Part shown: positions 33,412-46,145 of the stretch, in pieces | Position numbering within the stretch: position 1 is the stretch's first letter | How the letters are laid out: each line of letters opens with the position of its first letter | Assembly: GCA_947069175.1 (NCBI GenBank) | Contig: CAMTDV010000002.1 | Location: forward strand, 7,977,054-8,041,053 | From: Scalesia atractyloides | Taxonomy: Eukaryota > Streptophyta > Magnoliopsida > Asterales > Asteraceae | Direction: 5' to 3' | DNA length: 64,000 nt | Position numbers and translations under genes: made by a program | The notes under the pieces: model-generated | Told to the model about the DNA's origin: nothing | The model's input: only the letters and a program-made list of their open reading frames with translations | Databases searched by the model: none

Positions 33412-35602
33412 TCACACCCCGGATTTCTGACCCTGAAATCCATACACCGGTGGGCGCGGGTGGGGAGTATCGTGGCAACAGTTGATAACGTCATAGTCAA
33501 TTAAACGTGGCACAACGGAAGTCTTGGAGTAAAATTACTATTACAAACCGAATGTTCGAAAATACAAAATAATATACAAACTTGTAATAGAAGATCCACA
33601 GGCGGATCATAGAATGTACAAGAAAGAATACAAAACAGACTTTAGGCAGATCTAAGGATTTACAAGAATCCTCTTATTCTCTACCGAGCAGCTTCCGGCT
33701 TAATTTCGTGTTGTACCTGCAAATTAGTCTTTGGAGGATACGTCAGCTTACGCTGGTAAATACACCCAATTGACTCATTTTGAAAATATTTAAAATGATT
33801 TCAATTGCAAACGACACAAAATCTTTTATTATCTTAGGAAGGTTAACCATGCAATGGACCATGTAATAATAATTTACCATATCCCAAGCCCTTATAGGGG
33901 AATTAAGTTGAGAGTGTTTACCTGAGATTGCTTTCTTCTTTTGTTTTTAAATAACTCAGTCGTATACAAAAGTACCAAGTGCAGATAGCTTTTACCGAGA
34001 AGGCTCTAGTCTGGATTATGGCATAAACTAGCCAATTAAATACTAACGGTTGTATAAACCGAATAGTGTACATGATCATTACGTATAACGCTTGATTAAA
34101 TTGTGCGCATAATAGCGATATCGGGTAACCGGATAAGTTATGGACAAGTTCTATATGCCATTATACTTTAAATAAGTTAAGATATCAGTAGGATATCAAC
34201 TTGTATGCCCGTTGAGGTTTTAAAACGAAATTATGCCTTATAGGGGCATTTCGGTAATTTCGTATCGTATAAAAAAAACTTAAATAAAATTTAAGTTTAT
34301 GATCATGAGTATTCTGGAAAAATAATTTATTTATGATATAATATCAGTAGGATATCAAATATATGTGTATTTTACCTTTTATGACCAAACTATGCACCGA
34401 AGGGGCATTTTGGTCATTTTACACATAGTTTATAAATTATTTGGAATTCTGAGTTTATAATAAGTACCTACTGTAAATACGTTTAAAATAAGTTTTAAAA
34501 TCAGTAGGTAACAAGTCTTAGTCCATTAATATGGTTTAAAACCATACTATGCGCCGAAACGGCGCTTATGTCGTAATATGACGTCTTTAAGCGATGTTTA
34601 TCAAAACTGACATTTGGATCAGATTAAAATGTTTAAAATATGTTATTAAATATAACATATCAATAGGTAAGTGATTTACCTTAAAAAGATTTGATTAAAA
34701 CTATTTTATAAGCCATAGGGGCTAAAACCGTCATTTATCGACATAGTTTAAGGACTTGTTTAAAAACTCAGTTTATAACTTGGTTTAACATCTCAAATAA
34801 TCCTACTTATAATATTATATCAGTAGAAATTCATTTTCAAGTTCATTACCATTTAAAACCTTATTTTATGCAAAAATGTCATTTTGGTCAAAGATGGCAT
34901 AATTATGGAACTTGCGCATAAACTTGGATTCTGATTATGATCATGTAATATAACCTCAGAGGGTTATGCTATATTATATTATGATCATAATGCAACTTTA
35001 GATCAGTGGGTAACTAATCTAAATCGGGTCAGAATCGAAAGTCAAAGCAGTAGTCAAACCTTCCGACTTTCAGTTGTGAACCGACCCTAGAACTGAAATT
35101 GACGAGCCGAACATGTTCATACATGTTCTAATAATTATTACCAACTTGTTTAAGTGTCAAAACAGGTTTCATAACATGTTTAAGATCAATTTATGATTTT
35201 TTCCGAAAAATGGCCTGTTTGACTTTTTAATATCATAACTTTGACCCGTCAATTGGTCTAGCAAACGTGATCTTCAGGGGTGCCCTTTATAGGGACTAAC
35301 ACCTACCTTACCATGATCACTTAGCCATGTTCATTTTGAACAATGACTGGACCATAATGGTCTTAACCGAAAGTTAAAGCGTTTTACGTAAAACGCCTGA
35401 CTTTAGGCAATAGAAGCCTATAAACGAAAATGCACAAGAAAGGAACACTTACCTGTGATTCCTAGATGCAAAAGAACTATGTTGGACTGCTCCTTTTAGT
35501 TGTGAACTTCCAGAGGAGGGAGAAGAGTGAATAAGAAAGGTGCAAGTTGAAATGGTGAACTTAAGCACCCATTTATAGTTGGAGAGCTCAAAGGAGGTGA
35601 AG
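33412..35602 (-). repeat. Array A, middle LTR, first part (split by element B)
   Basis: Starts TGTCACACCCCGG and is cut at 35602 by element B; it resumes at 46146. It lacks about 150 bp present in the other LTRs (equivalent to about 24838-24986), and carries the 612-bp segment missing from the left LTR. Near its start it is closer to the right LTR than to the left one. Confidence 0.9.
35598..35602. repeat. Target-site duplication of element B, left copy
   Basis: TGAAG, repeated at 46141-46145 after the right LTR of B. The sequence GGAGGTGAAGCCAGGTG is intact in the other two A LTRs, which confirms the empty site. Confidence 0.95.
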
Positions 35603-35944
35603 TGTAACGCTCCGTATTTTCGCGTTATTTAATTATTATTCCTTTATTTATCCAACATTATTGATTCAAATTATTTAATCATTTAATGATTTAATTATAT
35701 TTATTTATTCATTTATTTAATTATCTATTTAATTATTTAATCCATTTTGCTTATTTAAACATTTACTTATAATCTAAATTAACCTTTTAAACTAACCTAG
35801 TTAAGTTTAAAGTTATCTAATATAAAAAATTGGGTTAATTTAATTACTAAGTTAACAATTAAGGGGCTTTTGTGCCACTAAAATAATGTTAACTATGGGG
35901 GACTGTTTTGGTATTTTTAAAAGCTTAAAAACATGAAAGGCACA

Positions 35945-36020
35945 AAAAGGGTGTGGCGGGTTTCGAACTCGCGCCACCCCTCTCACAAGCGCATACACCA
36001 ATCGGTCGGACAAAGATACT
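35945..36020 (-). other. tRNA-like unit in the left LTR of B (antisense)
   Basis: On the minus strand a B box GAGTTCGAAACCC lies in a partly paired arm (GGCGCGAG...CCCGCC), preceded by a weak A-box-like GACCGATTGGT. The right LTR copy (about 43993-44066) has the B box changed to GAGTTTGAAACCC. Confidence 0.55.
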
Positions 36021-36238
36021 CATTCGTTATCGACCCGGAATCTATAAATACACTCATTGATTTCGAACTAAACTTATTTTTGCCGCCTAACAGAATTCGA
36101 CTTCCAATTGCATCTTAGCTGTTGTTTCCATGTCCACATCAACCTGATTTTTCGTAATGAACCATAATCAATCCTTACCATATTATAACCAATCATGAAC
36201 CCAACACGTTTTTGGTCTCGATTCATCATTCAGAACTC

Positions 36239-36246
36239 TATATAAA
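36239..36246 (+). promoter_or_regulatory. TATA box of the element B 5' LTR
   Basis: TATATAAA, about 50 bp after AACCAATCATG (36187), followed by a pyrimidine-rich leader (GTCCTCTCCTTGTTTCG). In the right LTR the same position reads AATATAAA. Confidence 0.55.
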
Positions 36247-36520
36247 CCGGGTCCTCTCCTTGTTTCGTTGCACGTTCAACCTCACCTCATTTCTCTCGCA
36301 CAAACACTCACTGATTTCTCTCACTCGTTCACCCTCGGTCGCCGGATACCTACCATTCTCGCCGGAGCTTAACGAAGAATACAACCGGAACTCCGCCAGA
36401 GTTTGCGGAACCCTCATTGTTTTGGTATCGCGACGAAGCTCGTCCTTCGTTCGGTATACCCCTATCTCTCATTCTTTTAATTTGAGTTCATACTTCATGA
36501 CTGTTATATAGCCGTACATA

Positions 36521-36565
<45 letters not shown>

Positions 36566-36650
36566 CCTGTGTTTTTTTTTTTAAAATGATATGAAGAAGA
36601 CGAAGTTAAATCGTGTATAAGATTATTTAAAAAACTCAAATTTAACACCA

Positions 36651-36714
36651 AACTGGGATATAGCCCAGTGGTGTTGATGCATGGTTGTTACCCGGGTTCG
36701 ACTCTGGTCTTAAC
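36651..36714 (+). other. tRNA-like unit in the left LTR of B (sense)
   Basis: A box TAGCCCAGTGGT (36661-36672) and B box GGGTTCGACTC (36694-36704) at tRNA-like spacing. The upstream CTGGGATATAGCCCAG can form a hairpin. It lies about 410 bp downstream of the TATA box. Confidence 0.6.
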
Positions 36715-38114
36715 CGATTTCCTCGCTATTGTTGCTGTGTTGTCTGTCTGGCTTGCTGTTGGGCCTGCCCAAAGGGCCAGTTTTTATTTTCCAATTGTGT
36801 TTTGTTTTCATTTTGGTGCTGAACCATTTTGGATTGTCTTTAAACAGTTTATAACCTTCATCTTTTGTAAACATTAGTAAATCTACTAATAATCTTATAT
36901 CATTAAATCATTATTATATATTATTAAAATTATTATTACTATAAGTCCTTATTATTAAATTTATTATTTTTGTCTATTAAACACTGATATTATGTTTTTA
37001 CTTAAGATGGTGATATTTTTTAAATTTTGTCAAAAGTATTGTTAATGCAAATATTATTATTACTAATCTCATTATTATAATTGTTATTATAAAATTTATT
37101 ATGGATATTATAGTAATACTTTGTTAACAGGAAATAGTACTAAACTTATTGATAATATCATTACTTCACTAATAGTATTTTTACAACTAATATTAACGGC
37201 AAGACTCATTATTAGTAAATCAAGTATTATTACCTTGGGACTCGAATCAATATTGTTATCATCAAATCATAATCATAAACGCATAAAACTAAAACGCCTT
37301 CTACCGTCTATAAACAACTCTCTACCATAACCAGTAACGAATTCATTATTCTATTCTAGGTTAAACTCTTCGTCGATCCTTTCCACTTTTACTCATGCGA
37401 TTATTCAAGAAACGTATACGCAATCTAAATGAGTGAATCTCTATAAATTCCTTGTTTTAATCACGTTTTGGGGTGTATCATGTGTCGTATCATTTCTTTA
37501 TTTTATTTAAACACTTGTGCGTATATTATTTCGTGATTAAATGTGTATTGCTTGTAATGTGGTTTATATGTGGATTCATTTTATCAATTCAGTGCACTCA
37601 TTTCATTAGGCCCATCAGTTCCTCGTGCAATACGGGTTGAGCATCAGGTGCCTCATTAGATCGGCTCCGTTTGATTGAGCCTTGATCTCAGATACATCAT
37701 CATTCATGTCATATATTCATTAAATGTGGTTTGTGATGTGGTTACATATATGTTTCCTCACATGTTATTTAAGCACAATTTTCTTTAATAAACATAATAA
37801 GCAAGCATTTAAAGGTTTTATCAAGGTTCACTCGCCAACTTTTGTTGACCCAAAATTTCCTCTGTTTTACACATGATACAGGTGATCAAGTTGAGGAAAG
37901 AAAGACTTAGGATGGCCTAAAAGAATAAACAAGTTATTTGCGTTGGAACAAACATTTAGAGTTTTATTGTGTTTTGTATGAAACTTCTGTTGGATATTGT
38001 AAATTTTAATTTGAATTTAATAGATATGAAACTTCTTAGTAAATATCATGAGCTTTGGTGATAACCCAATCATGCCCCGACTTTTATTCCGCTGCGGGTC
38101 GGGGTGTGACAGAT

Positions 38115-38126
38115 TGGTATCAGAGC
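38115..38126 (+). promoter_or_regulatory. Primer-binding site of element B (initiator tRNA-Met)
   Basis: TGGTATCAGAGC, complementary to initiator tRNA-Met, three bases after the LTR end. Confidence 0.93.
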
Positions 38127-38419
38127 TTGTGACTATAGGGATATAGGATAGGTTATTAGACCCTTAGATCCTATACTATAGTTGATTAGATTTTAATTAT
38201 TTATGTGTTACACGCAAAATTCATGATGTTTATATGTTTCATGTTTATTATCACACCCAATATCATGCAAGCACTCTCACAAGTACATGTTAATATGCAA
38301 TGCTCATCATAGTTCATATCCTCATAACATGTCATATCTATAAAAGCACACACCTCACGATTTCACAATTTCCATGATTTCTTTTCAAAGATTTTTTCAA
38401 TGTTTTCGTATTTTCAAAT

Positions 38420-38850
38420 CACATCAAAGTGAGTTTTCACGACGGGCATGTAGTAACTGGAAGGGTACGAGTACCAGTAGTCGGAACGTTCTGTCTAGGC
38501 TTGGCATTCGTATAAATCCAAAATAAAGGACCAGTTTGCCTACCTGGGGACTAACGATGAGAGTACGAAGGACTTATTAGGCCAAAGCATGCTATACCAA
38601 ACGTCGTGTGAACTAACCCCACTTTGTGCTGTCATTGTGTCCACACCTGGACACCCTCCGACCATACATCTAGCAATCATGTTTTACGATTTTATTCGGG
38701 TGGTGCGAGTGTTAACCCGCTGACACCAATGTGAACCCTACCAAGCCCAATAGTCATGGGGGCCCACATGACTACAGAGGCAATGGTATGGGGGACATTT
38801 TGAGGCCCAAACATGAGCAAACCCAAGACATCCTATGGATGTAGTTAAAT
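38420..38850 (+). promoter_or_regulatory. Conserved 5' leader of element B, candidate packaging region
   Basis: Untranslated sequence between primer site and gag that is collinear with the element C leader (19540-19125, minus strand) despite divergence of the flanking DNA. A packaging or dimerisation role is inferred. Confidence 0.5.
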
Positions 38851-38941
38851 TATTTTCAGTTATGTTGTTTTCATTCTTTTTACGACACATGACACCTAGG
38901 AAATTCTTGAACTCACAATCTTCCTACATATGTTCCTGTAG

Positions 38942-41900
38942 ATGTCGGCTAGGAAATTACGTGGAGGTAGAAGGTCAGGAAAGTCAAACGAACGCTTGGC
39001 CACGCAAATTGCTAAACAAATGGCCGTAGTGCTTCCTGACATCGTGCTACAAGTTCAGCAAGCCTTCACCGCTAATCCCATCAACCCTCCCAACCAAGAA
39101 GACCAAAACGTCGCCAACCCTCCTCCCAAAACCCCCAAATGCACCTACAAACACTTCAAGTCCTACGATCCCCCAAAATATGAAGGGACTGAAGGTGTCA
39201 CCGCTCTCCTTCACTGGTTTGAGGAGATGGAAAACACCTTTCTCAATTGCGACTGTCCCGAGGACCGAAAGGTATGTTACGCGACTGGGAGATTGTTTGG
39301 GGTAGCCCTTACCTGGTGGAACACGGAAAAGGGTAGGCGAGGTGTTGAAGATGCCATGGCCTTAACATGGGAAGAGTTAAGGGAAATCATGACGAGACGC
39401 TCCTGTCCAAGAAGCGAAATCAAAAAGCTAGAAGACGAGTTTCACGCATTGAAACAAAAGGAAGGAGACCACACTTCATACAATAAGAGATTTCTCGAGT
39501 TGAACCAGATGGTCCCCAATCTGTTCACCCCATTATACCTCCTAATTGAACACTACATTCGAGGCCTCCCCTCGAAAATCCAAGATTCGGTTCTAAGCAC
39601 TTCGCCTGCAACACTCGAAGCCGCAATGGAGTTAGCTACGGAACTCACTGAAAATCGCATTCGAAATGGCAAATTTAATGATGAAAAAAAGAAAACACCC
39701 AGTGAGACCCCAACTCCAAACCACTCAGGTTCTTCCTCGAAGTTTGCTGGTAAGAGGAAGCGAAATGGCAAGAACTTTGCTGTAACCCAAACCAACCCTC
39801 CCATCACTGCTGCTCCAATCACCCAAGTTGCCCCTCCAACCGCACCATTCAAAAGGCCATACACTGGCCCACACCCAAAGTGTAACCGTTGTCAATACCA
39901 TCACCCTCCTGAAAACCCCTGCCAACATTGCACAAGTTGTGGCCGTGTGGGTCACACCATCCAAACCTGCCGTACCCTTCAGCGATTGAACCGCAGTCAA
40001 CCTCCAACCCAAACCCAAAATCAAATGGTGGGCTAAGCCCAACAACCCTTACTTCTACCACCTGCACAACTCGCAACCCAATCTTACTACCAACCCAACT
40101 ACCCCATGATGCAACCCATGCGAGCCTGTTTCAATTGTGGGGACCCAAACCACTTCAGGAACACTTGCCCACGCCTAGTGAACATCATCCATGCCCAAGC
40201 TCAAGCAAACCCGGTAAACCAAGCTAACCAAGCTCCTCCACCTGCTAGAGGAAGAGCTTTCAATATCTACGCCAACCATGCCAGGGCTGACAACAATGTG
40301 GTCAATGGTACGTTTCTCATCAATGGTAGTTATGCATCCATATTATTCGATACGGGTGCGGATAAGAGCTTTGTATCTTTAGGATTCGAATCTATCCTCG
40401 ACCAACCTCGTGATAATCTCGTTGAATCTCTGACGGTGGAAGTTGCTGACGGAAAACCGATTTCATTAAATTCTATTATACGCGATTGCACTCTCACCCT
40501 AAATAATCAAGATTTTCCAATTGATCTCATTCCTATGAAATTAGGAAGTTTCGATGTTATCATCGGCATGAACTGGCTCAGCCAGCATCACGCTGAAGTG
40601 GTGTGCCATGAAAAGTTCATTCGTATTCCTCTCGCCGACGGTCAGACACTACGTATCTTTGGGGAAACTCCTTCGAAAGGGCTCAAACTGATGTCCTGCC
40701 TTCAAGCCCGAAGTTATCTTCGCAAGAATTACATCGCATTTCTAGCTCACGTCGTCAAGAAGGAAGGCAAGGAGAGGAAGCTCGAAGATATTCCAATTGT
40801 GAAAGAATTCCCGCAAGTTTTTCCCGACGACGCTTCAGGACTTCCTCCTGTGAGAGAAGTCGAATTTCGAATCGATCTTGTGCCTGGCGCTACACCGGTT
40901 GCAAAATCTCCTTATAGGTTAGCCCCATCCGAGATGCAAGAGTTGGCCAATCAACTGCAAGAGTTGACTGACAAAGGATTCATACGTCCTAGCTCATCAC
41001 CTTGGAGTGCGCCTGTTCTTTTTGTGAAGAAGAAAGATGGAACGTTTCGCATGTGCATTGATTATAGAGAACTCAACAAGTTGACGGTTAAAAATCGCTA
41101 TCCATTGCCTCGTATAGATGACCTTCTAGACCAACTTCAAGGCGCCACCTGTTTTTCCAAAATCGACCTTCGTTCTGGTTATCATCAGCTTAGAGTGCGC
41201 GAAGAAGATATTCCAAAAACTGCCTTCCGAACTCGTTATGGTCATTATGAGTTCGTGGTTATGCCCTTCGGTTTAACCAACGCCCCCGCTGTCTTCATGG
41301 AATTATTGAATAGGGTATGCAAACCCTACCTCGACCGTTTCGTCATAGTCTTCATCGACGACATTCTTATCTACTCCAAGTCAAAACCCGGTCATGAGCG
41401 ACACCTTCGACTCATTCTTACACTCTTAAGGACTGAAAAGCTTTACGCTAAGTTCTCAAAATGCGAATTCTGGTTAGGAGAAGTACAATTCCTTGGTCAT
41501 GTCGTCAATCACAAAGGGATTCATGTCGATCCTTCAAAAATCAAGGCAGTACAGGAATGGCAAGCGCCACGTACCCCTACCGAAGTTAGGCCATTTCTCG
41601 GTTTGGCTGGTTACTACCGACGTTTCATTGCCAATTTTTCCCGTATCGCCGTGCTGCTCATGGCCTTGACTCACAAAGGAAAACCCTTCATTTGGGGACC
41701 TAAGCAAGAGGAGGCCTTCCAAACTTTAAAGCAAAGGCTTTGTGACGCACCTATCCTTACACTTCCTGAGGGTTGCGATGACTTTGTGGTTTATTGCGAC
41801 GCATCAGGCCAAGGACTAGGCTGTGTATTGATGCAAAGAGGAAAAGTGATAGCCTATGCCTCTAGGTAACTCAAAGTTCATGAGAAGAATTACACCACCC

Positions 41901-43640
41901 ACGACCTGGAACTTGGAGCCGTCGTGTTCGCTCTCAAGATATGGAGACATTACCTCTACGGTACCAAGTGTGAAATATACACTGACCACAAGAGTCTCCA
42001 ACATATCTTCAACCAGAAAGAGTTGAATATGAGGCAACGAAGATGGGTCGAACTTCTCAACGATTACGATCGTGAAATTCGGTACCATCCTGGCAAGGCA
42101 AACGTGGTGGTCGATGCGCTCAGTCGAAAGGGATATGCGAACTCTATTCGTCTTCTATGTTCGCAAATCATAACCGATATCAAGGCTCGAATCCGGGTAG
42201 CTCAACATATCTCTGTAACGGAAAATGACGTACGCGATGAGCTGTCATGTGGAGCTGAACTCAAAATTGAAAAAAAAACCGACGGTATTCTATATTATTT
42301 AAACCGCATATGGATTCCCGATCGCGACAACCTTCGTGATTTCCTCATGAATGAGGCACACAAAACACGATACTCTGTACACCCAAGAGCTGATAAGATG
42401 TATCAAGACCTACGATACACCTACTGGTGGCCTGGCATGAAAAGGATATCGCTGTTTTTGTTTCCAAGTGCCTTACATGTTCCAAAGTGAAAGCTGAACA
42501 TCAAAGACCTTCAGGACTTCTAGTTCAACCCGAAATACCTGTATGGAAGTGGGAAAACATAACCATGGACTTCATTACCGGGTTACCTCGCACCTCCAGT
42601 GGGTATGACACTATATGGGTAATAATCGATCGTGTTACAAAATCATCTCACTTCATTCCGATTCGTGAGGACTTCAAGAACGAGAAGTTAGCTCGTATCT
42701 ACATCAGCGAGATCGTAAGCCGTCATGGTGTACCGTTAAGCATCATTTCAGACCGTGATGGTCGTTTCACTTCACAAACATGGCGAACCGTACAAACCGC
42801 TTTGAGTACACGGTTAGACCTCAGTACCGCCTTTCACCCTCAAACTGATGGTCAATCTGAACGCACCATCCAAACCCTCGAAGACATGCTCCGAGCATGT
42901 GTCATAGACTTCAAAGGGAACTGGGACGCTCATCTACCGTTAGTCGAGTTTTCGTACAACAATAGCTATCATTCAAGTATCGGCATGGCTCCTTCGAAGC
43001 TTTATATGGTCGTAAATGCCGATCTCCAATATGTTGGCACGAAATTGGTGAAGCGCAAATCACCGGACCTGAATTGATTCAAGAAACAACCGACAAAATC
43101 ATTCAAATACGAAACAATCTTCTAGCAGCTCAAAGTCGTCAAAAGAGTTGTGCTGACAAACGACGAAAGCCCTTGGAGTTTGACATTGGTGATCAAGTAC
43201 TTTTAAAAGTATCACCGTGGAAGGGAGTGGTTTGTTTTGGCCAGAAAGGCAAGCTAGCACCACGCTACGTAGGACCTTTCAAGATACTCAAAAGAGTAGG
43301 TGCTGTAGCATACAAGCTTGACCTACCAGAAGAGCTCAACAGAATTCATCCCACGTTCTACGTATCGAACTTGAAAAAGTGCCTCGCCGACGAAAACCTC
43401 CATATTCCTCTAGAAGACATTCAAGTCGATGAATCGATGCACTTCGTTGAAAGACCAGTGGAAATCATGGATTTCGGTGAGAAGCGTTTAAGGCGAAGTC
43501 GTATTCCAATCGTCAGGGTGTGTGGGAGTCAAACGAGGACCCGAGCTTACTTGGGAATGTGAAGACTCAATGCGCGAAAATACCCGCATCTTTTTCCAGT
43601 TACAACTACTACTTAAATTTCGGGACGAAATTTCTAAAAG
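38942..43640 (+). pseudogene. Gag-pol polyprotein of element B, near-complete but disabled
   Basis: Gag starts at 38942 (MSARKLRGGRR). The capsid core spans about 39150-39660, then a Cys/His stretch and a CCHC knuckle at 40118-40160 (CFNCGDPNHFRNTC). Protease is intact at its active site (LFDTGADKSFVSL, about 40345). RT at about 40900-41500 has DYRELNKLT and FIDDILIYS. RNase H follows at 41770-42130 (YCDASGQGLG, YTDHKSLQHIF). Integrase at 42360-43070 has H2C2, MDFITGLPR, SDRDGRFTSQ and HPQTDGQSERTIQTLE. The C-terminal segment ends in PVEIMDFGEK...GPELTWECEDSM, like degenerate chromodomain-type tails. Defects: TAA at 40034-40036 and at 41867-41869, both in the main frame; 1-nt losses near 42440 and 42990; another shift near 43520. 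Confidence 0.92.
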
Positions 43641-43650
43641 TAGGGGAGAC
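43636..43650 (+). promoter_or_regulatory. Polypurine tract of element B
   Basis: AAAAGTAGGGGAGAC ends at the 3' LTR start. It follows AAATTTCGGGACGAAATTT, which is also found next to the C polypurine tract (15835-15856). Confidence 0.85.
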
Positions 43651-44565
43651 TGTAACGCTCCGTATTTTCGTGTTATTTAATTATTATTCCTTTATTTATC
43701 CAACATTATTGATTCAAATTATTTAATCATTTAATGATTTAATTATATTTATTTATTCATTTATTTAATTATCTATTTAATTATTTAATCAATTTTGCTT
43801 ATTTAAACCTTTACTTATAATCTAAATTAACCTTTTAAACTAACCTAGTTAAGTTTAAAGTTATCTAATATAAAAGTTTGGGTTAATTTAATTACTTAGT
43901 TAACAATTAAGGGGCTTTTGTGCCACTAACATAAAGTTAACTATGGGGGACTGTTTTGGTATTTTTAAAAGCTTAAAAACATGAAAGGCACAAAAAGGGT
44001 GTGGCCGGGTTTCAAACTCGCGCCACCCCTCTCACAAGCGCATACACCAACCGGTCGGACAAAGATACTCATTCGTTATCGACCCGGAATCTATAAATAC
44101 ACTCATTGATTTCGAACTAAACTTATTTTTGCCGCCTAACAGATTTCGACTTCCAATTGTTGTTTCCATGTCCACGTCAACCTGATTTTTCGTAGTGAAC
44201 CATAATCAATCCTTACCATATTTTAACAAATCATGAACCCAACACGTTTTTGGTCTCGATTCATCATTCAGAACTCAATATAAACCGGGTCCTCTCCTTG
44301 TTTCGTTGCACGTTCAACCTCACCTCATTTCTCTCGCACAAACACTCACTGATTTCTCTTACCGTTCACCCTCGGTCGCCGGATACCTACCATTCTCGCC
44401 GGAGCTTAACGAAGAATACAACCAGAATTCCGCCAGAGTTTGCAGAACCCGCATTGTTTCGGTATCGCGACGGAGCTTGTCCCTCGTTCGATATATCCCT
44501 ATCTCCCATTCTTTTAATTTGAGTTCATACTTCATGACTGTTAAATAGCCGTACATACCTTTATA

Positions 44566-44608
<43 letters not shown>

Positions 44609-46140
44609 CCTGTGTTTTTTTTAAAATGATGATGAAGAAGACGAAGTTAAATCGTGTATAAGATTATTTAAAAACTCAAATTTAACACCAAACTGGGCTA
44701 TAGCCCAGTGGTGTTGATGCATGGTTGTTACCCGAGTTACCCGGGTTCGACTCTGGTCTTACCTGATTTCCTCGCTATTGTTGCTGTGTTGTCTGTCTGG
44801 CTTGTTGTTGGGCTGGCCCAAAGGGCCAGTTTTTTTTCCAATTGTGTTTTGTTTTCATTGGGGCTGAACCATTTTGGATTGTCTTTAAACAGTTTATAAC
44901 CTTCATCTTTTGTAAACATTAGTAAATCTACTAATAATCTTATATCATTAAATCATTATTATATATTATTAAAATTATTATTACTATAAGTCTTTATTAT
45001 TAAATTTATTATTTTTGTTTATTAAACACTGATATTATGTTTTTACTTAACATGGTGATATTTTTTAATTTTGTCAAAAGTATTGTTAATGCAAATATTA
45101 TTATTACTAATCTCATTATTATAATTGTTATTATAAAATTTATTATGTACTTTGTTAACAGGAAATAGTACTAAACTTATTGATAATATCATTACTTCAC
45201 TAATAGTATTTTTACAACTAATATTAACGGCAAGACTCATTATTAGTAAATCAAGTATTATTACCTTGGGACTCGAATCAATATTGTTATCATCAAATCG
45301 TAATCATAAACGCATAAAACTAAAACGCCTTCTACCGTCTATAAACAACTCTCTACCATAACCAGTAACGAATTGATTATTCTATTCTAGGTTAAACTCT
45401 TCGTCGATCCTTTCCACTTTTACTCGTGCGATTATTCAAGAAACGTATACGCAATCTAAGGTGAGTGAATCTCTATAAATTCCCTGTTTTAATCACGTTT
45501 TGGGGTGTATCATGTGTCGTATCATTTCTTTATTTTATTTAAACACTTGTGCGTATATTATTTCGTGATCAAATGTGTATTACTTGTAATGTGGTTTATA
45601 TGTGGATTTATTTTATCAATTCAGTGCACTCATTTCATTAGGCCCATCAGTTCCTCGTGGGATACGGGTTGAGCATCAGGTGACTCATTAGATCGGCTCC
45701 ATTTGATTAAGCCTGGATCTCAGATACATCATCATTCATGTCATATATTCATTACATGTGGTTTGTGATGTGGTTACATATATGTTTGCTCGCATGTGAT
45801 TTCACAATTTTCTTTAATAAACATAATAAGCAAGCATTTAAAGATTTTATCAAGGTTAACTCGCCAACTTTTGTTGACCCAAAATTTCCTCTGTTTTACA
45901 CATGATACTGGTGATCAAGTTGAGGAAAGAAACACTTAGGATGGCCTAGAAGAATAAACAAGTTATTTGCGTTGGAACAAACATCTAGAGTTTTATTGTG
46001 TTTTGTATGAAACTTCTGTTGGATATTGTAAATTTTAATTTGAATTTAATAATTATGAAACTTCTTAGTAAATATCATTTGCTTTGGTGATAACCCAATC
46101 ATGCCCTGACTTTTATTCCACTGCGGGTCGGGGTGTGACA
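43651..46140 (+). repeat. Element B, right (3') LTR
   Basis: 2490 bp. It has the tRNA-like units at about 43993-44066 (antisense, damaged B box) and 44691-44763 (sense; a 10-bp duplication CCCGAGTTAC precedes the B box, and the upstream hairpin CTGGGCTATAGCCCAG is a perfect palindrome). Confidence 0.93.
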
Positions 46141-46145
46141 TGAAG
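46141..46145. repeat. Target-site duplication of element B, right copy
   Basis: TGAAG, matching 35598-35602. Confidence 0.95.

Larger units (their letters stand above)
35603..38111 (+). repeat. Element B, left (5') LTR
   Basis: 2509 bp. It contains an antisense tRNA-like unit (35945-36020), a TATA box (36239), a (TA)n tract (about 36520-36563), a sense tRNA-like unit (36651-36714) and, at about 37659-37690, GATCGGCTCCGTTTGATTGA, the same motif as the amplified repeat inside element C. The LTR pair differs by many substitutions and small indels, so B is older than C. Confidence 0.93.
35603..46140 (+). mobile_element. Element B: full-length Ty3/gypsy retrotransposon nested in array A
   Basis: LTRs 35603-38111 and 43651-46140 (TGTAACGCTCC...GGGTGTGACA), primer site at 38115-38126, purine tract directly before 43651, target duplication TGAAG. 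It carries complete gag, protease, RT, RNase H and integrase regions on the plus strand, broken by two nonsense codons and several frameshifts. Gag, leader and pre-PPT sequence are closely related to element C, so B represents the autonomous lineage that could mobilise C. Confidence 0.95.

Noticed and set aside
40034..40036. Stop between gag and pol of element B as programmed readthrough.
   Set aside because: The stop lies before the zinc knuckle rather than at the gag-protease junction, the related C gag reads through this position, and a second nonsense codon and frameshifts occur downstream; it is decay.
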